Source of the DNA: a virus
DNA: 64,000 nt
Direction: 5' to 3' (one strand)
Virus record (IMG/VR): IMGVR_UViG_3300047089_000244
Coordinates: 105,967-169,966 of that record
In this document: piece after piece, positions 55,879 through 64,000 of the stretch
Position numbering within the stretch: position 1 is the stretch's first letter
Layout of the letters: every line of letters begins with the position of its first letter
Position numbers and translations under genes: made by a program
The notes under the pieces: generated by a model
The model's input: the letters and a program-made list of their open reading frames with translations, nothing else
Told to the model about the DNA's origin: nothing
Databases searched by the model: none

Positions 55879-56190
55879 ATGTCAATCATCCTGACACAAC
55901 GCTGTGTATCTGCGGAACCTTGGTTCATCATGTGGATACCCTCCGCTTCCGAAGATGACAAGGAGTACCGTGTGTTAGTGCCTTGGCCTGATGATAAGGC
56001 AGAGGATCTGACTTGCGAATGTATGTCGTTTGTCCATCGAGGACACTGCCGCCACCAACAAGAGGCTTTCGATTTGCTCTGTCGTTGGACCTCCGTAAAC
56101 GGACCTGAGGAACAGACCAAGGAACAGCACTATCGTCAGGAATGTCCTCGGTGCGGAGAAACGACGATCTTGCAGGCAGAGTTCGAATGA
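55879..56190 (+). CDS. Small SWIM zinc-finger protein
   Basis: 103 aa from the ATG at 55,879 (MSIILTQRCVSAEPWFIMWI); the frame is open further upstream but is not credible there. TCECMSFVHRGHCRHQQEAF is a CxC...CxH SWIM finger; the C-terminus adds CPRCGETTIL, a CxxC. Likely binds DNA. First gene of the rightward unit. Confidence 0.7.
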   Translation: MSIILTQRCVSAEPWFIMWIPSASEDDKEYRVLVPWPDDKAEDLTCECMSFVHRGHCRHQQEAFDLLCRWTSVNGPEEQTKEQHYRQECPRCGETTILQAEFE

Positions 56191-56203
56191 TAGGATAGGA
56201 GAC

Positions 56204-56794
56204 ATGGCTAACCAACTTCAGCAAATCACCAAGCAACTTGGAACGGCTCACAAAAAGAAGTCGGAGGGCGAGAGGGAACTCAAGGAGTCCCGAAGTAAGT
56301 TCTTTAAAGCGATCGATGAGGAGATCCTGAGCACCGAGACACTAGCTCAGCAAACCATCGAGGTTCCAGAGACAGTCGTTGATGAGGAGACGCTGATCCA
56401 ACACGTCGCAGTCTTCTATCCTGGTTGGCAAGTGGGAGAGGTCGTGTCTTTGGTCTGGGCAGACGAAGCACCCACAGAGATCATCATCGAAGAGAATCCC
56501 GCCTTCAAGAAGTTCGTATATGTCAACCACGAAGACGGCTTCGTCTACAGACGCAATGTCTCGGAGGGTGGTCCATCATTGGATGATGAGCGTCTTAAGG
56601 TTGAGGACCCGGAGTTGTGGAAGCGCATTACTGAGGTCAAGGTTGTGCCAAGGCAACAAGTTCGCGTGCTCAAGGATATGGAAACACTCCCTGACAAGGA
56701 CCTTGCTGCCATGCAGGAGTACTTCGTACCTGGTTCGATGACTGTCAAACTTGACGCTCCTCGTAAAGCGAAACCGGATGAGTTGGATGCGTAG
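56204..56794 (+). CDS. Unknown early-region protein
   Basis: 196 aa. N-terminal coiled coil (residues about 5-45), middle beta domain (FYPGWQVGEVVSLVWADEAP), acidic helical end. No family recognised; lies in the replication operon. Confidence 0.55.
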   Translation: MANQLQQITKQLGTAHKKKSEGERELKESRSKFFKAIDEEILSTETLAQQTIEVPETVVDEETLIQHVAVFYPGWQVGEVVSLVWADEAPTEIIIEENPAFKKFVYVNHEDGFVYRRNVSEGGPSLDDERLKVEDPELWKRITEVKVVPRQQVRVLKDMETLPDKDLAAMQEYFVPGSMTVKLDAPRKAKPDELDA

Positions 56795-57085
56795 ATGCGC
56801 ACGACAACCCGAGTCAATTGGCGATTTACTTTCACGATCTCAGACTTGGGACGACTACTTGGAAAGTCTCCAGTTACTCTCCGAGGCTGGGATGATAAAG
56901 GACTGGTCGATATCCCTCGGGACCCCTCAGGGGACCGCAAGCTTGCCTGTGCAGATATCCGTACGATTGCCGATCGAGCTTACGAGCTTGGTCGTATCAA
57001 TCGTCGCCGTGCCAATCTAGTGCATGCTACTATGACACTCATAGAGCAGATCGAAGCAGAGAATAACTGGAAGGCAAAACAATGA
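56795..57085 (+). CDS. MerR-like DNA-binding protein
   Basis: 96 aa. FTISDLGRLLGKSPVTLRGW then DDKGLVDIPRDPSGDRKLAC is a MerR-type winged helix (excisionase-like), followed by a helical tail. Likely binds DNA as regulator or replication accessory. Confidence 0.7.
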   Translation: MRTTTRVNWRFTFTISDLGRLLGKSPVTLRGWDDKGLVDIPRDPSGDRKLACADIRTIADRAYELGRINRRRANLVHATMTLIEQIEAENNWKAKQ

Positions 57086-57729
57086 CCGATCTACGTATTG
57101 GCATCCTTGGAGCACCGGGGTCAGGCAAGAGCGCGTTTGCGAAATCTCTAGCTACGGCAGTTCGCAAAGAGAGAGGTAAGTTCCCCGTCCTTCAGCCAGT
57201 CAACGTTGTGGATGGCTACATGGATAGCCTCACCAAGCGTACCGGCTACGCATTTGACATCTTTGCCACCTATCCGCAGAATCTACAGATCCTCTTTGAG
57301 CGATGGACTCGTGAGCAGGAGGTAGAAAAATCAGGGTGCCACACCTTGATCTCCGTCGGCTCTCTCTACGAAACGATTCTGTACACCGGCCTGCGTGTCA
57401 ACTCTGGGCTTGCGCTGAAATCTGACAAAACGATTCAGATGCAAGGTCGTGTCAGCATGGAAATGCTTGGCGTCACTCAATCTCTGATTGCCACCCACGA
57501 CCTGCTATTGTTCCTACCATACACGAGCAAGACACTCGCGGAGAAGGGTCGCTCCTACGATGTAGCTATCAATGAGAAGCTACCTGAAGTAGTAGCTGGG
57601 TACTTCCGTCCGCTCACCACACTTACAGGTACGACAAAGACAAAGGTAACGGATGCCCTCACCGCCATCAAGTCCATCGAAGAGTGGAAGGCCACGCTCC
57701 CTTCCGTGGATGAGCAACTCCCAGTTTGA
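57082..57729 (+). CDS. P-loop NTPase (AAA_28-like)
   Basis: 215 aa. Walker A GILGAPGSGKSAFAKSL at residues about 7-24; a Walker B-like HTLISVGSLYETILY; later HDLLLFLPYTSKT. Resembles phage NTPases annotated as ATPase or kinase next to helicase loaders. Overlaps its neighbours by 4 and 20 bases. Confidence 0.65.
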   Translation: MTDLRIGILGAPGSGKSAFAKSLATAVRKERGKFPVLQPVNVVDGYMDSLTKRTGYAFDIFATYPQNLQILFERWTREQEVEKSGCHTLISVGSLYETILYTGLRVNSGLALKSDKTIQMQGRVSMEMLGVTQSLIATHDLLLFLPYTSKTLAEKGRSYDVAINEKLPEVVAGYFRPLTTLTGTTKTKVTDALTAIKSIEEWKATLPSVDEQLPV

Positions 57730-58504
57730 AGAAGTCGAGAGGTTGATCAAAGCATCACCTACGAAGACCAATCAATGCCCAACGTGTGGAGCTAAAGCCG
57801 ATGAGGTAGCTCCGGGTGTAACGGAGTGGGGCAACAGCACGTATCGTTACCTGGATGAGGATCATCCTTGCGATTGCGAGGAACAAGAGGCACTGTTCCG
57901 TCACTACCTCCTCGCGCATATTCCTCAGGAGTACATGAACCTTGGGCTTGACAACTACTATGGCGATGAGGATGCTTTGGCTGCCGCCTCTGCATATTTG
58001 GAAAAATGGTCCAACTTCCGCAAGCACGGAATGGGTCTAGGCTTCTATTCTAAGGCCCAAGGGACAGGTAAGACCTTCCTTGCTTGTTACCTCGCGCGTG
58101 AGCTAGTCAAACGAGGGGAGTCGGTCTACTACGTCTACTTCCGGAATGTCGTGAACACCTATGAGCTATCGCATGAGAATCGTAAAGACGAGGAGGATCG
58201 TCTGCGAGACTGCACCGTACTCATCCTGGATGAGGTAGCTCGCCCTGTGTCTGAGGCGCAGCGTACACTCTTTGCTGAGAAGTTCGAGGAGTTGATCCGG
58301 CATCGGAGCAACTACAACAAAATCACGATACTTACAACGAACTTAACCCCAACAGAGCTTGATGAAATCTACCCCCGCACATACTCACTCCTCGCCGCGA
58401 AGGAGCAATCCATTAAAGTGGCTGGCAACGACGCGCGCAAGGAAGGGGTCTGGAGCGTCAACAAGGAACTCGTAGAAAATGGCGAAGTCCGACCAATCAT
58501 TTAG
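57710..58504 (+). CDS. DnaC-like helicase loader
   Basis: 264 aa from the ATG at 57,710 (MSNSQFEEVERLIKASPTKT). N-terminal zinc motif (CPTCG...CDCEEQ), then an AAA+ ATPase: AQGTGKTFLACYLARELVKR (Walker A), CTVLILDEVARPVSEAQRTL (Walker B), and ITILTTNLTPTEL (sensor I). Loads the DnaB-like helicase encoded two genes on. The family's usual length is about 250 aa. Confidence 0.8.
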   Translation: MSNSQFEEVERLIKASPTKTNQCPTCGAKADEVAPGVTEWGNSTYRYLDEDHPCDCEEQEALFRHYLLAHIPQEYMNLGLDNYYGDEDALAAASAYLEKWSNFRKHGMGLGFYSKAQGTGKTFLACYLARELVKRGESVYYVYFRNVVNTYELSHENRKDEEDRLRDCTVLILDEVARPVSEAQRTLFAEKFEELIRHRSNYNKITILTTNLTPTELDEIYPRTYSLLAAKEQSIKVAGNDARKEGVWSVNKELVENGEVRPII

Positions 58505-58512
58505 GAGGCATT

Positions 58513-59130
58513 ATGTGGTTTGTAGTCAGTAAGAAGCGGTATGAGAGGCAAGTTAAATTAGCCAAAGCCCGTCGCGAGCAAATACTAGCTCAAGACCTGG
58601 CGCTTGCCGCTAGACAACGATACCTGGATCAAGCTCAAGCGATCCTGAAAAGTACTGAACGCGAGAAGGTGTTAACTGATCTAGAGGAAGCATTAAATCT
58701 TGTGCAGGCATACCAACGTGCGTTAGACACCCTGTCGGCTGCCGATCCTAATATCACACGCGCTAATGATTTACTCCGGGCATGGGATAAGGTTCCGGAG
58801 AGCAAAACTTATCTTGGCATGCGAACACATGCCGATTGGAACGAGCACATGGGCGAGCCGCCCCCTCAAGTCAAAACATTCATGGGGCCTCGGCCCGAGG
58901 CAGTTGATCGTTGGAAACACGAGGAGAAGGAATGGGGCGACGAGGCGTATGGCACAGCCTATGTTCGCATCGAGGCCGAGGCTGTCGAGGAGGGCAATAA
59001 GAAGGAGCCTGGCTACACACGCGCACATCTGCGCTTCGTGGACTTAGACGCAGAGGACCCACCCATCCTAGCCGCAGCTAAGGCAACAACCGAGGAAGCC
59101 GGTTTTCCTGAGCCTGATACCCTCGACTAA
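58513..59130 (+). CDS. Coiled-coil protein, unknown function
   Basis: 205 aa. Long basic-to-acidic coiled coil (about 8-100), then an acidic alpha/beta part. Between helicase loader and helicase, so a replication accessory role is possible. Confidence 0.55.
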   Translation: MWFVVSKKRYERQVKLAKARREQILAQDLALAARQRYLDQAQAILKSTEREKVLTDLEEALNLVQAYQRALDTLSAADPNITRANDLLRAWDKVPESKTYLGMRTHADWNEHMGEPPPQVKTFMGPRPEAVDRWKHEEKEWGDEAYGTAYVRIEAEAVEEGNKKEPGYTRAHLRFVDLDAEDPPILAAAKATTEEAGFPEPDTLD

Positions 59131-60347
59131 TGGCTGTAGACCCTGACATCGAGCTACTATCACATTTGCCGGACCCTGATGCGTGGGTTGTCCTGCGTGG
59201 TGAGGGGTTTCGAGATACCCTGATTGAGGACGATGCTGTCTGCACGATCTATCAGTGGGCTGACCAGCACTACCGTGAGCACGGACAGGTAGCGACGGCT
59301 GCTGTTCTGGACGAGGAGTTTGAGATCGATTTCACGGAGCCAGAAACGGCGATCGGTGATCTCATTGACCGCATGCGCCAGCGGTACATGAAGAATCAGG
59401 GGCGCGATGCTATGCGAGCCATTGGGGAGCAGTTCAAAGAGGACCCATCGGGTGTTCCTAAGCTTCTTCTCCAGCAAGGCAAGGAGCTAACTGATCTACT
59501 CAGCCGACACGGCGAAATGTATGGCACGGGCGATGTCGATCGCACGCTCAAGGGATATCTTGACAAGGCAACTAAAGGACCCGGCCCTAGCCTTGGCTTC
59601 AAGACTCTGGACGATTACTTCTATGGACAGCGTGGCATCACCGTCTACGCAGGCCCACCAAAGACATGGAAGTCCTGGTTCATGGTCAAGGGCGTCATTG
59701 AAAACATCTTCCAGGGCAGCTATCCGTGGCTCTATCCACTGGAGCTTCCTGCTGAAGAAACCAACATGCGATTGATTTGCATGATCTCTGACATCCCTTG
59801 GCATAAGTACATTCACAACACTATCTCTCGCGACGAGCAGAAGATGATGAAAGAAGTCTCCAAAGACTTGGACGAAATGGGTGTATACAAGATCGTCCAA
59901 CCTCCACAGGGTGAACGCTCAGCCGATGAACTAATTGGGAAAGCTCAGGATGCCGGTGCCGGTTCGATCTGGGTCGATCAGCTTCAGTATGTAGAGGTAG
60001 AAGGCAAGTCTCTGGGTGCGTGGAATGAGACGGGTAAGTACTGGGAGGTCCTTGACCGCTCACGCAACTTGACTGATAATATCTGCTACGCTCATCAGTT
60101 CAATCGCTCTGTGATGAACGCAGATAAAATGCCATCGGTGCAGCAACTCAAGGGATCGTCTGCTATTGAGGAGACGGCGACCTTAGCTCTTGGATTGTGG
60201 GCCAGCAAAGAGATGCGCAAGTCTAAGCGCTTAGAAGTTGGTACACTCATCTCTCGTAACCACGATTTCCGTAGCTGGGAAGTAGAGGTAGACCTGACCC
60301 ATCGCTGTAACTTTGAGATCACCGGGGTGGTAGAGGACGATGAGTAG
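59130..60347 (+). CDS. DnaB-like replicative helicase
   Basis: 405 aa. N-terminal helical domain with YGTGDVDRTLKGYLDKATKG linker, then a RecA-type core. The Walker A is atypical, VYAGPPKTWKSWFM (GPPKTWKS rather than GxxxxGKS/T). Walker B GSIWVDQLQYVE, arginine-type motif HQFNRSVMN, and QQLKGSSAIEETATLALGL (motif 4). Unwinds DNA at the fork, loaded by the DnaC-like protein. Confidence 0.8.
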   Translation: MAVDPDIELLSHLPDPDAWVVLRGEGFRDTLIEDDAVCTIYQWADQHYREHGQVATAAVLDEEFEIDFTEPETAIGDLIDRMRQRYMKNQGRDAMRAIGEQFKEDPSGVPKLLLQQGKELTDLLSRHGEMYGTGDVDRTLKGYLDKATKGPGPSLGFKTLDDYFYGQRGITVYAGPPKTWKSWFMVKGVIENIFQGSYPWLYPLELPAEETNMRLICMISDIPWHKYIHNTISRDEQKMMKEVSKDLDEMGVYKIVQPPQGERSADELIGKAQDAGAGSIWVDQLQYVEVEGKSLGAWNETGKYWEVLDRSRNLTDNICYAHQFNRSVMNADKMPSVQQLKGSSAIEETATLALGLWASKEMRKSKRLEVGTLISRNHDFRSWEVEVDLTHRCNFEITGVVEDDE

Positions 60348-60636
60348 CATGAGGATTGTGCGTCGAGGCCGACGGCCCAAGGACATCATGCCTGATCCCG
60401 ACCCTACCCCTATCCCCAACTGGTTGGATGACCCAAAGGAGGTTGCGCCATGCCCTTGCGGTCAGCCACCTGATGACAATTGTATGTTGATCGAGGGAGA
60501 CGTACCTCTTAGTCGGTGGTTCCATATGGGTTGCCTCGATTTTCTGGAGAAAGAGATGGACGAGGAGGAAATCGCAGAAAAGCGCGAGTGGGAACAGTAC
60601 ATGCGACGCATGAAAGAAGGAGATGACGATGAGTAA
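60340..60636 (+). CDS. Small zinc-binding protein, unknown function
   Basis: 98 aa with PCPCGQPPDDNC...WFHMGCLDF, a Cys/His cluster, and an acidic helix end. Unknown. Confidence 0.55.
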   Translation: MSSMRIVRRGRRPKDIMPDPDPTPIPNWLDDPKEVAPCPCGQPPDDNCMLIEGDVPLSRWFHMGCLDFLEKEMDEEEIAEKREWEQYMRRMKEGDDDE

Positions 60637-61726
60637 ACATAAACTGGAGTACAAAGACTTTGTAGACTCGATCGATCTTGATGCTTTTGAGGAGGCTATT
60701 GAGTTTGACCCTATCGAACATAAGAACGGCGAGGACATTGGCTACTGTCCTGACCTATGGGGACTTCATAAGCATGGAGATTCGACGGGTAAGTTTGCCA
60801 TCAATCGAGAGAAGCGCGTCTACCATTGCTTTGTGTGTGGAGGCGGCACTTTGCTTTCTTTAGCGATGGAGTTCTGTGACTGTGAGGAAGAGACGGCAAC
60901 TGAGTGGATCTATCAGTTCGCTCACGGAGATGTACGTACCGACACAGAGTTCGTAGAGGACTTCATGAAGCTGTTGGATGTCTACAAGGAGAAGAAGGGT
61001 GATCGTATGCCCTACTTCAACGAGCATGTCCTGAGCCAGTTCGACTCTCGTTACCACGCCCCTGATCGAGAACATACCTCAACCCCTTGGTACGCGGATC
61101 GATGCATCTCTGAAGAGGTACAACAGGAATTCCGACTTAGCTATGGCAGGGAGCATAAGAAGGTAGCACCCATCCGAGGGGGCGAGAAGATCGACGTGGA
61201 TTATCACGGCCCGTGCATAGTGTTCCCTCACTTCTGGGAAGGAAGACTGGTGGGCTGGCAGCACCGCTGGCTTAATCACGGCAAGGATACACCCAAGTGG
61301 CTACCTAAGTACACCAATACGAGTGACTTTCCGAAATCGCACACGCTCTATAACTACGACCGAGCTATCAAAAATCTTGATAACCGCGTAATTGTGGTTG
61401 AGTCGGTACCCACAGTCCTCTTCCTTGCCAGCATGGGGCTTACGGCAGTTGCCACGTTCGGTTCAGGCGCAGTAGAGAGTCAGCTATGTCTCTTACGGAG
61501 ATTTCAAGGGGGCGTCATCATCTCCCCGGACAACGATGCTCCAGGTGAGAAGTTCGCCAAGGCTGCGCGAGATTATCTAGAGCGCTATGTTGATGTGACC
61601 GTGCTGTTTCCTGTAGAGCTAGGTGAGGGAGCAGATCTCGGAGATTACGCACAAACGCGCGATCCCGTAGGCAATCTTTATGACCATATAGAAGAAGGTG
61701 GCCAGGATAATTTAGGGCTATCCTGA
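60629..61726 (+). CDS. DnaG-like DNA primase
   Basis: 365 aa; the ATG at 60,629 has AAGGAG at better spacing than the ATG at 60,623. CHC2-type zinc site: GYCPDLWGLHKH...VYHCFVCGGG. TOPRIM domain from about residue 250: RVIVVESVPTVLFLASMG (Glu), VIISPDNDAPGEKFA (DxD). Makes RNA primers for the DnaE polymerase. Shorter than bacterial DnaG (no C-terminal helicase-binding domain seen). Confidence 0.85.
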   Translation: MSKHKLEYKDFVDSIDLDAFEEAIEFDPIEHKNGEDIGYCPDLWGLHKHGDSTGKFAINREKRVYHCFVCGGGTLLSLAMEFCDCEEETATEWIYQFAHGDVRTDTEFVEDFMKLLDVYKEKKGDRMPYFNEHVLSQFDSRYHAPDREHTSTPWYADRCISEEVQQEFRLSYGREHKKVAPIRGGEKIDVDYHGPCIVFPHFWEGRLVGWQHRWLNHGKDTPKWLPKYTNTSDFPKSHTLYNYDRAIKNLDNRVIVVESVPTVLFLASMGLTAVATFGSGAVESQLCLLRRFQGGVIISPDNDAPGEKFAKAARDYLERYVDVTVLFPVELGEGADLGDYAQTRDPVGNLYDHIEEGGQDNLGLS

Positions 61727-61739
61727 AACATAATAAGTG

Positions 61740-61895
61740 ATGGGATTCACGAAGACACAGAGTGTTGAGAAGGTGGAGGTCTTGACCCCCGACGAGCATC
61801 AACGTATCTCTAAGGGTCTTCGTAAACTTGGTAAGGCAAATATGCAAGACCTCTCTGAGGACGAGCGTAGGCGTCTGCTAGACTCATCTGAGTAA
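61740..61895 (+). CDS. Small protein, unknown function
   Basis: 51 aa (MGFTKTQSVEKVEVLTPDEH...LLDSSE). Charged, helical. Weak ribosome site. Unknown. Confidence 0.5.
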   Translation: MGFTKTQSVEKVEVLTPDEHQRISKGLRKLGKANMQDLSEDERRRLLDSSE

Positions 61896-61980
61896 TCAAG
61901 TAAGGTCCATTAGAGGGCCTGCTACACTCACAAATAGAACGACGGCCATAGGGGTAACCCGGCCAAAGGAGATAGACTAG

Positions 61981-63075
61981 ATGTCTGAGATTCGTAGAGG
62001 TTCCGCAGCAATCCAGGAGGCCGCAAAGTCTTCTGGCAAGGGTGGAGAGTTCCATCCTTTCCTTCCGGCAATCTACTGGAAGGATGATCAAGAGGAGCGA
62101 TACATTCTCTTCCTCAATGAGATCGAGGATACACCGCTCTTCGACATGCTCCAGTATATTCCTGTGGAGGGAGGTTACTTTCAGGAAACGGTATCGAAGA
62201 CCGATCAGTTCTTCGGCGAAAAGTCCGATGTGTTCGAGAAGGATTGGGATGCAACACCTCGCAAAACCAACGTCGCCATCGCGGTCGAGCTTGAGCCGGT
62301 GGTAGAGGTCGTCAACAAACGTCGTAAGCCGCGAGGCTTCGAGGTCAAGACGATCGAGTATGAGCGTCGCGTCTTTGATGATGACGGCGAGGCAACGGAT
62401 GAGACAGAGGAGGTCACGGCTCCGGCTGTGGGTTATGTGGCGCAGAGCCCAAACAACTTCTTCAACCAGATCAGCAACTACGATGCGAACGAGGCTCCGG
62501 TTACTGAGACAGCGCTGAAGGTTACTCGTATTGGCAAGGACAAGACCACTGTCTACCAGATCGTTGGGTACGACGAATTGCCTATCGATCTCACCAACTT
62601 GGTCGGCTATGTAGATGGCATTAGCTATCTCGGTGACGATCTTGATCCTCTTCTCGATAAGATCGAGGAGCTTACGCCGGAGGAGGCTGCATTGGTCATC
62701 GGCAAGACGCTTCTTGACAAACGCGAAGAGGAACTGATTGACGACGACCGCTATCAGGAGTTGCTTGATGGTGTTATTGAGCGCGGCGAGTCCTTGGACA
62801 AGTTCGGTAACAAGAAAAACAAGAAAAAGGAAAAAGATCCCCCGAGGAGTCGTGCGGCTCAGCGTCGAACGACTAGGGAAGAGCGTGTCACGCGCGAGGA
62901 GACAGTTGATTCTGGCGATGAGCCGGATGAGCCTGCCTCTGATCCCGAGCCTGTCGAGGAGGTCAAGTCTGCTCGGAAAACCAAAGCCAAGAAAACAACT
63001 GCCAAACAGAACCCTGAGGTTCGTATGGCAGAGTTGCGCGCGAAGGCTGCCGAGAGAGCAAAAGCGCGAAAGTAA
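61981..63075 (+). CDS. Possible ssDNA-binding protein
   Basis: 364 aa; AAAGGAG 8-10 bases before the ATG. A conserved-looking beta domain (IYWKDDQEERYILFLNEIED, then DMLQYIPVEGG...GYVAQSP) to about residue 230 resembles phage ssDNA-binding proteins placed beside primase and RNase H. The last 100 residues are disordered and switch from basic to acidic to Lys-rich. The position is the main support. Confidence 0.5.
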   Translation: MSEIRRGSAAIQEAAKSSGKGGEFHPFLPAIYWKDDQEERYILFLNEIEDTPLFDMLQYIPVEGGYFQETVSKTDQFFGEKSDVFEKDWDATPRKTNVAIAVELEPVVEVVNKRRKPRGFEVKTIEYERRVFDDDGEATDETEEVTAPAVGYVAQSPNNFFNQISNYDANEAPVTETALKVTRIGKDKTTVYQIVGYDELPIDLTNLVGYVDGISYLGDDLDPLLDKIEELTPEEAALVIGKTLLDKREEELIDDDRYQELLDGVIERGESLDKFGNKKNKKKEKDPPRSRAAQRRTTREERVTREETVDSGDEPDEPASDPEPVEEVKSARKTKAKKTTAKQNPEVRMAELRAKAAERAKARK

Positions 63076-63080
63076 CGCGC

Positions 63081-63557
63081 ATGCTCGATCCCAAGAAAGG
63101 CATTGCTCTATTCACCGATGGGTCATCCTGGTATAAGGATGGCTCCGGTGGATGGGCATGGTGTGCCATCGATTGTTTTGGCGGCGAAGAGATTGGCTCT
63201 GGCTATGTCTCTGATACCACGAACAATCGTATGGAGATGTTGGCATGGGTCAAGGGTCTGAACTATTTGGTCGGAACCCTTGGCCCGTGTGATGTCCTTC
63301 TTTACAGCGACAGTCAGTACGTAGGATATGGAGCTATGAGCCCCGCTCGAACCCGCAAAAAGAACCAAGATCTATGGAAAGAGATCGATGAAGCTATCGA
63401 TCAGCATCTCTCAGTGGAGTTCGTCTGGGTCAAGGGGCATCACGAGAGCCATTACAACAAACTAGTCGATGAGTTAGCAGGGAATGCCAGGAAGATGGGA
63501 CCCAATAGAGACCAAACTTGGAGTGATTGGATCAAAGATGAGCCTGCATGTACATAG
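63081..63557 (+). CDS. rnhA: Ribonuclease HI
   Basis: 158 aa. All four catalytic acids: IALFTDGSSW (Asp), NNRMEMLAWVKGL (Glu), VLLYSDSQYVGYG (Asp), KLVDELAGNA (Asp), plus the VKGHHESH loop with His. Degrades RNA in RNA-DNA hybrids, removing primers. Typical length. Confidence 0.9.
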   Translation: MLDPKKGIALFTDGSSWYKDGSGGWAWCAIDCFGGEEIGSGYVSDTTNNRMEMLAWVKGLNYLVGTLGPCDVLLYSDSQYVGYGAMSPARTRKKNQDLWKEIDEAIDQHLSVEFVWVKGHHESHYNKLVDELAGNARKMGPNRDQTWSDWIKDEPACT

Positions 63558-64000
63558 CGAGTACTCTTCCTTAGATGGGTGGTCCACGGTCGATGAGATC
63601 GCGGAGCGCATGCTGGAGATCAAGTGCCCGTTTTGCGGGCTCACTGATCACGGCGTGGTAGCTGGCCACATTGAGTTTGATAAGGCCATGCGCAGCCGAG
63701 GGCTCAACCCTGTGTTCGGCGCAGAGCTATATCATGGTGTTAAGTTTGACAATCTCGCGAAAAAGGAGCGAGATCAAGCCCATCTTATTGCGTTAGCTAT
63801 GACAGACGAGGGGCTCAAGAACCTCTGGCGGCTCACCAATGCCACATCTGATAAGGACCACTTCCATCACGTCGGACGTGTGACTAATGAGGACATTGTG
63901 AAGTACAAGGAGGGGATCAAGTTCACATCTGCTTGTCCACTTGGTCTCGTTCCAATGGGTCTACGTAAAGGCGACACTACGATGCTCAATTGGAACGAGA
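63538..64000 (+). CDS. dnaE: DNA polymerase III alpha (DnaE), N-terminus
   Basis: From the ATG at 63,538 (20 bases inside the RNase H end) and open to the right edge, 154 codons. Starts MSLHVHSEYSSLDGWSTVDE, the PHP domain HVHS motif, followed by CGLTDHGVVAGHIEFDKAM (TDH) and GLNPVFGAELYH. C-family replicative polymerase of the host type; the rest lies outside the window. Confidence 0.85.
   Translation, partial: MSLHVHSEYSSLDGWSTVDEIAERMLEIKCPFCGLTDHGVVAGHIEFDKAMRSRGLNPVFGAELYHGVKFDNLAKKERDQAHLIALAMTDEGLKNLWRLTNATSDKDHFHHVGRVTNEDIVKYKEGIKFTSACPLGLVPMGLRKGDTTMLNWNE

Noticed and set aside
1-64000. CRISPR array, integrase, transposase or origin of replication
   Set aside because: No regularly spaced repeats, no recombinase motifs and no iteron cluster were seen. 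Repeats found are coding (EDTER, collagen) or hairpins.

Overview
The window is a 64 kb piece of a large, tRNA-rich tailed-phage genome of about 50% G+C. The host is probably an actinobacterium or relative. The signs are a lysin of the type seen in actinobacteriophages, a secreted L,D-transpeptidase, a B12-dependent class II ribonucleotide reductase, a DnaE-type DNA polymerase and many small conserved actinophage genes. No integrase or repressor module is visible, so a lytic life style is likely but not proven.

Layout. From 1 to 39.1 kb everything reads leftward. Starting from the promoter-proximal right side there are lysin and holin (37.5-38.5 kb), two related tail-fibre-like proteins (35.9-37.4), large terminase (32.5-34.6), zinc-rich and acidic virion-type proteins, portal (26.9-29.4) and a metallophosphoesterase. 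Then comes a long run of small, tightly overlapping genes. Among them are a polynucleotide-kinase-like P-loop protein, a dATP/dGTP diphosphohydrolase-like protein and two very large proteins. The largest (1235 aa) ends in a complete CCA-adding/poly(A)-polymerase head plus HD domain. The left end holds secreted or membrane-anchored collagen-like proteins, an L,D-transpeptidase and a collar-domain fibre. From 39.2 to 50.5 kb lies a leftward RNA array. It has about 40 recognisable tRNA genes covering all 20 amino acids, none with an encoded CCA end, plus an RNase P RNA and a tmRNA. Between them are HNH endonucleases, small ORFs, a Pth2-type peptidyl-tRNA hydrolase and a dozen hairpin or cloverleaf-like elements of unknown role. 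A sigma70-like promoter lies just upstream (50,646-50,675). From 50.7 to 55.6 kb, still leftward, are RNA ligase, ClpP-like protease and NrdJ. At about 55.6-55.9 kb transcription diverges, and rightward replication genes follow: helicase loader, DnaB-like helicase, DnaG-like primase, a possible ssDNA-binding protein, RNase HI and the start of DnaE.

How it fits together. The central inference is that this phage carries most of a tRNA life cycle. It has the genes for a full tRNA set, the 5' processing ribozyme (RNase P RNA), a 3' CCA-adding domain, peptidyl-tRNA recycling (Pth2), ribosome rescue (tmRNA with its own tag) and end-healing/sealing (kinase, RNA ligase, possibly a 2H phosphoesterase). 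The RNase P RNA is wedged directly between a tRNA-like element and a tRNA, so its own activity could free its ends. This combined module is the most interesting content of the window.
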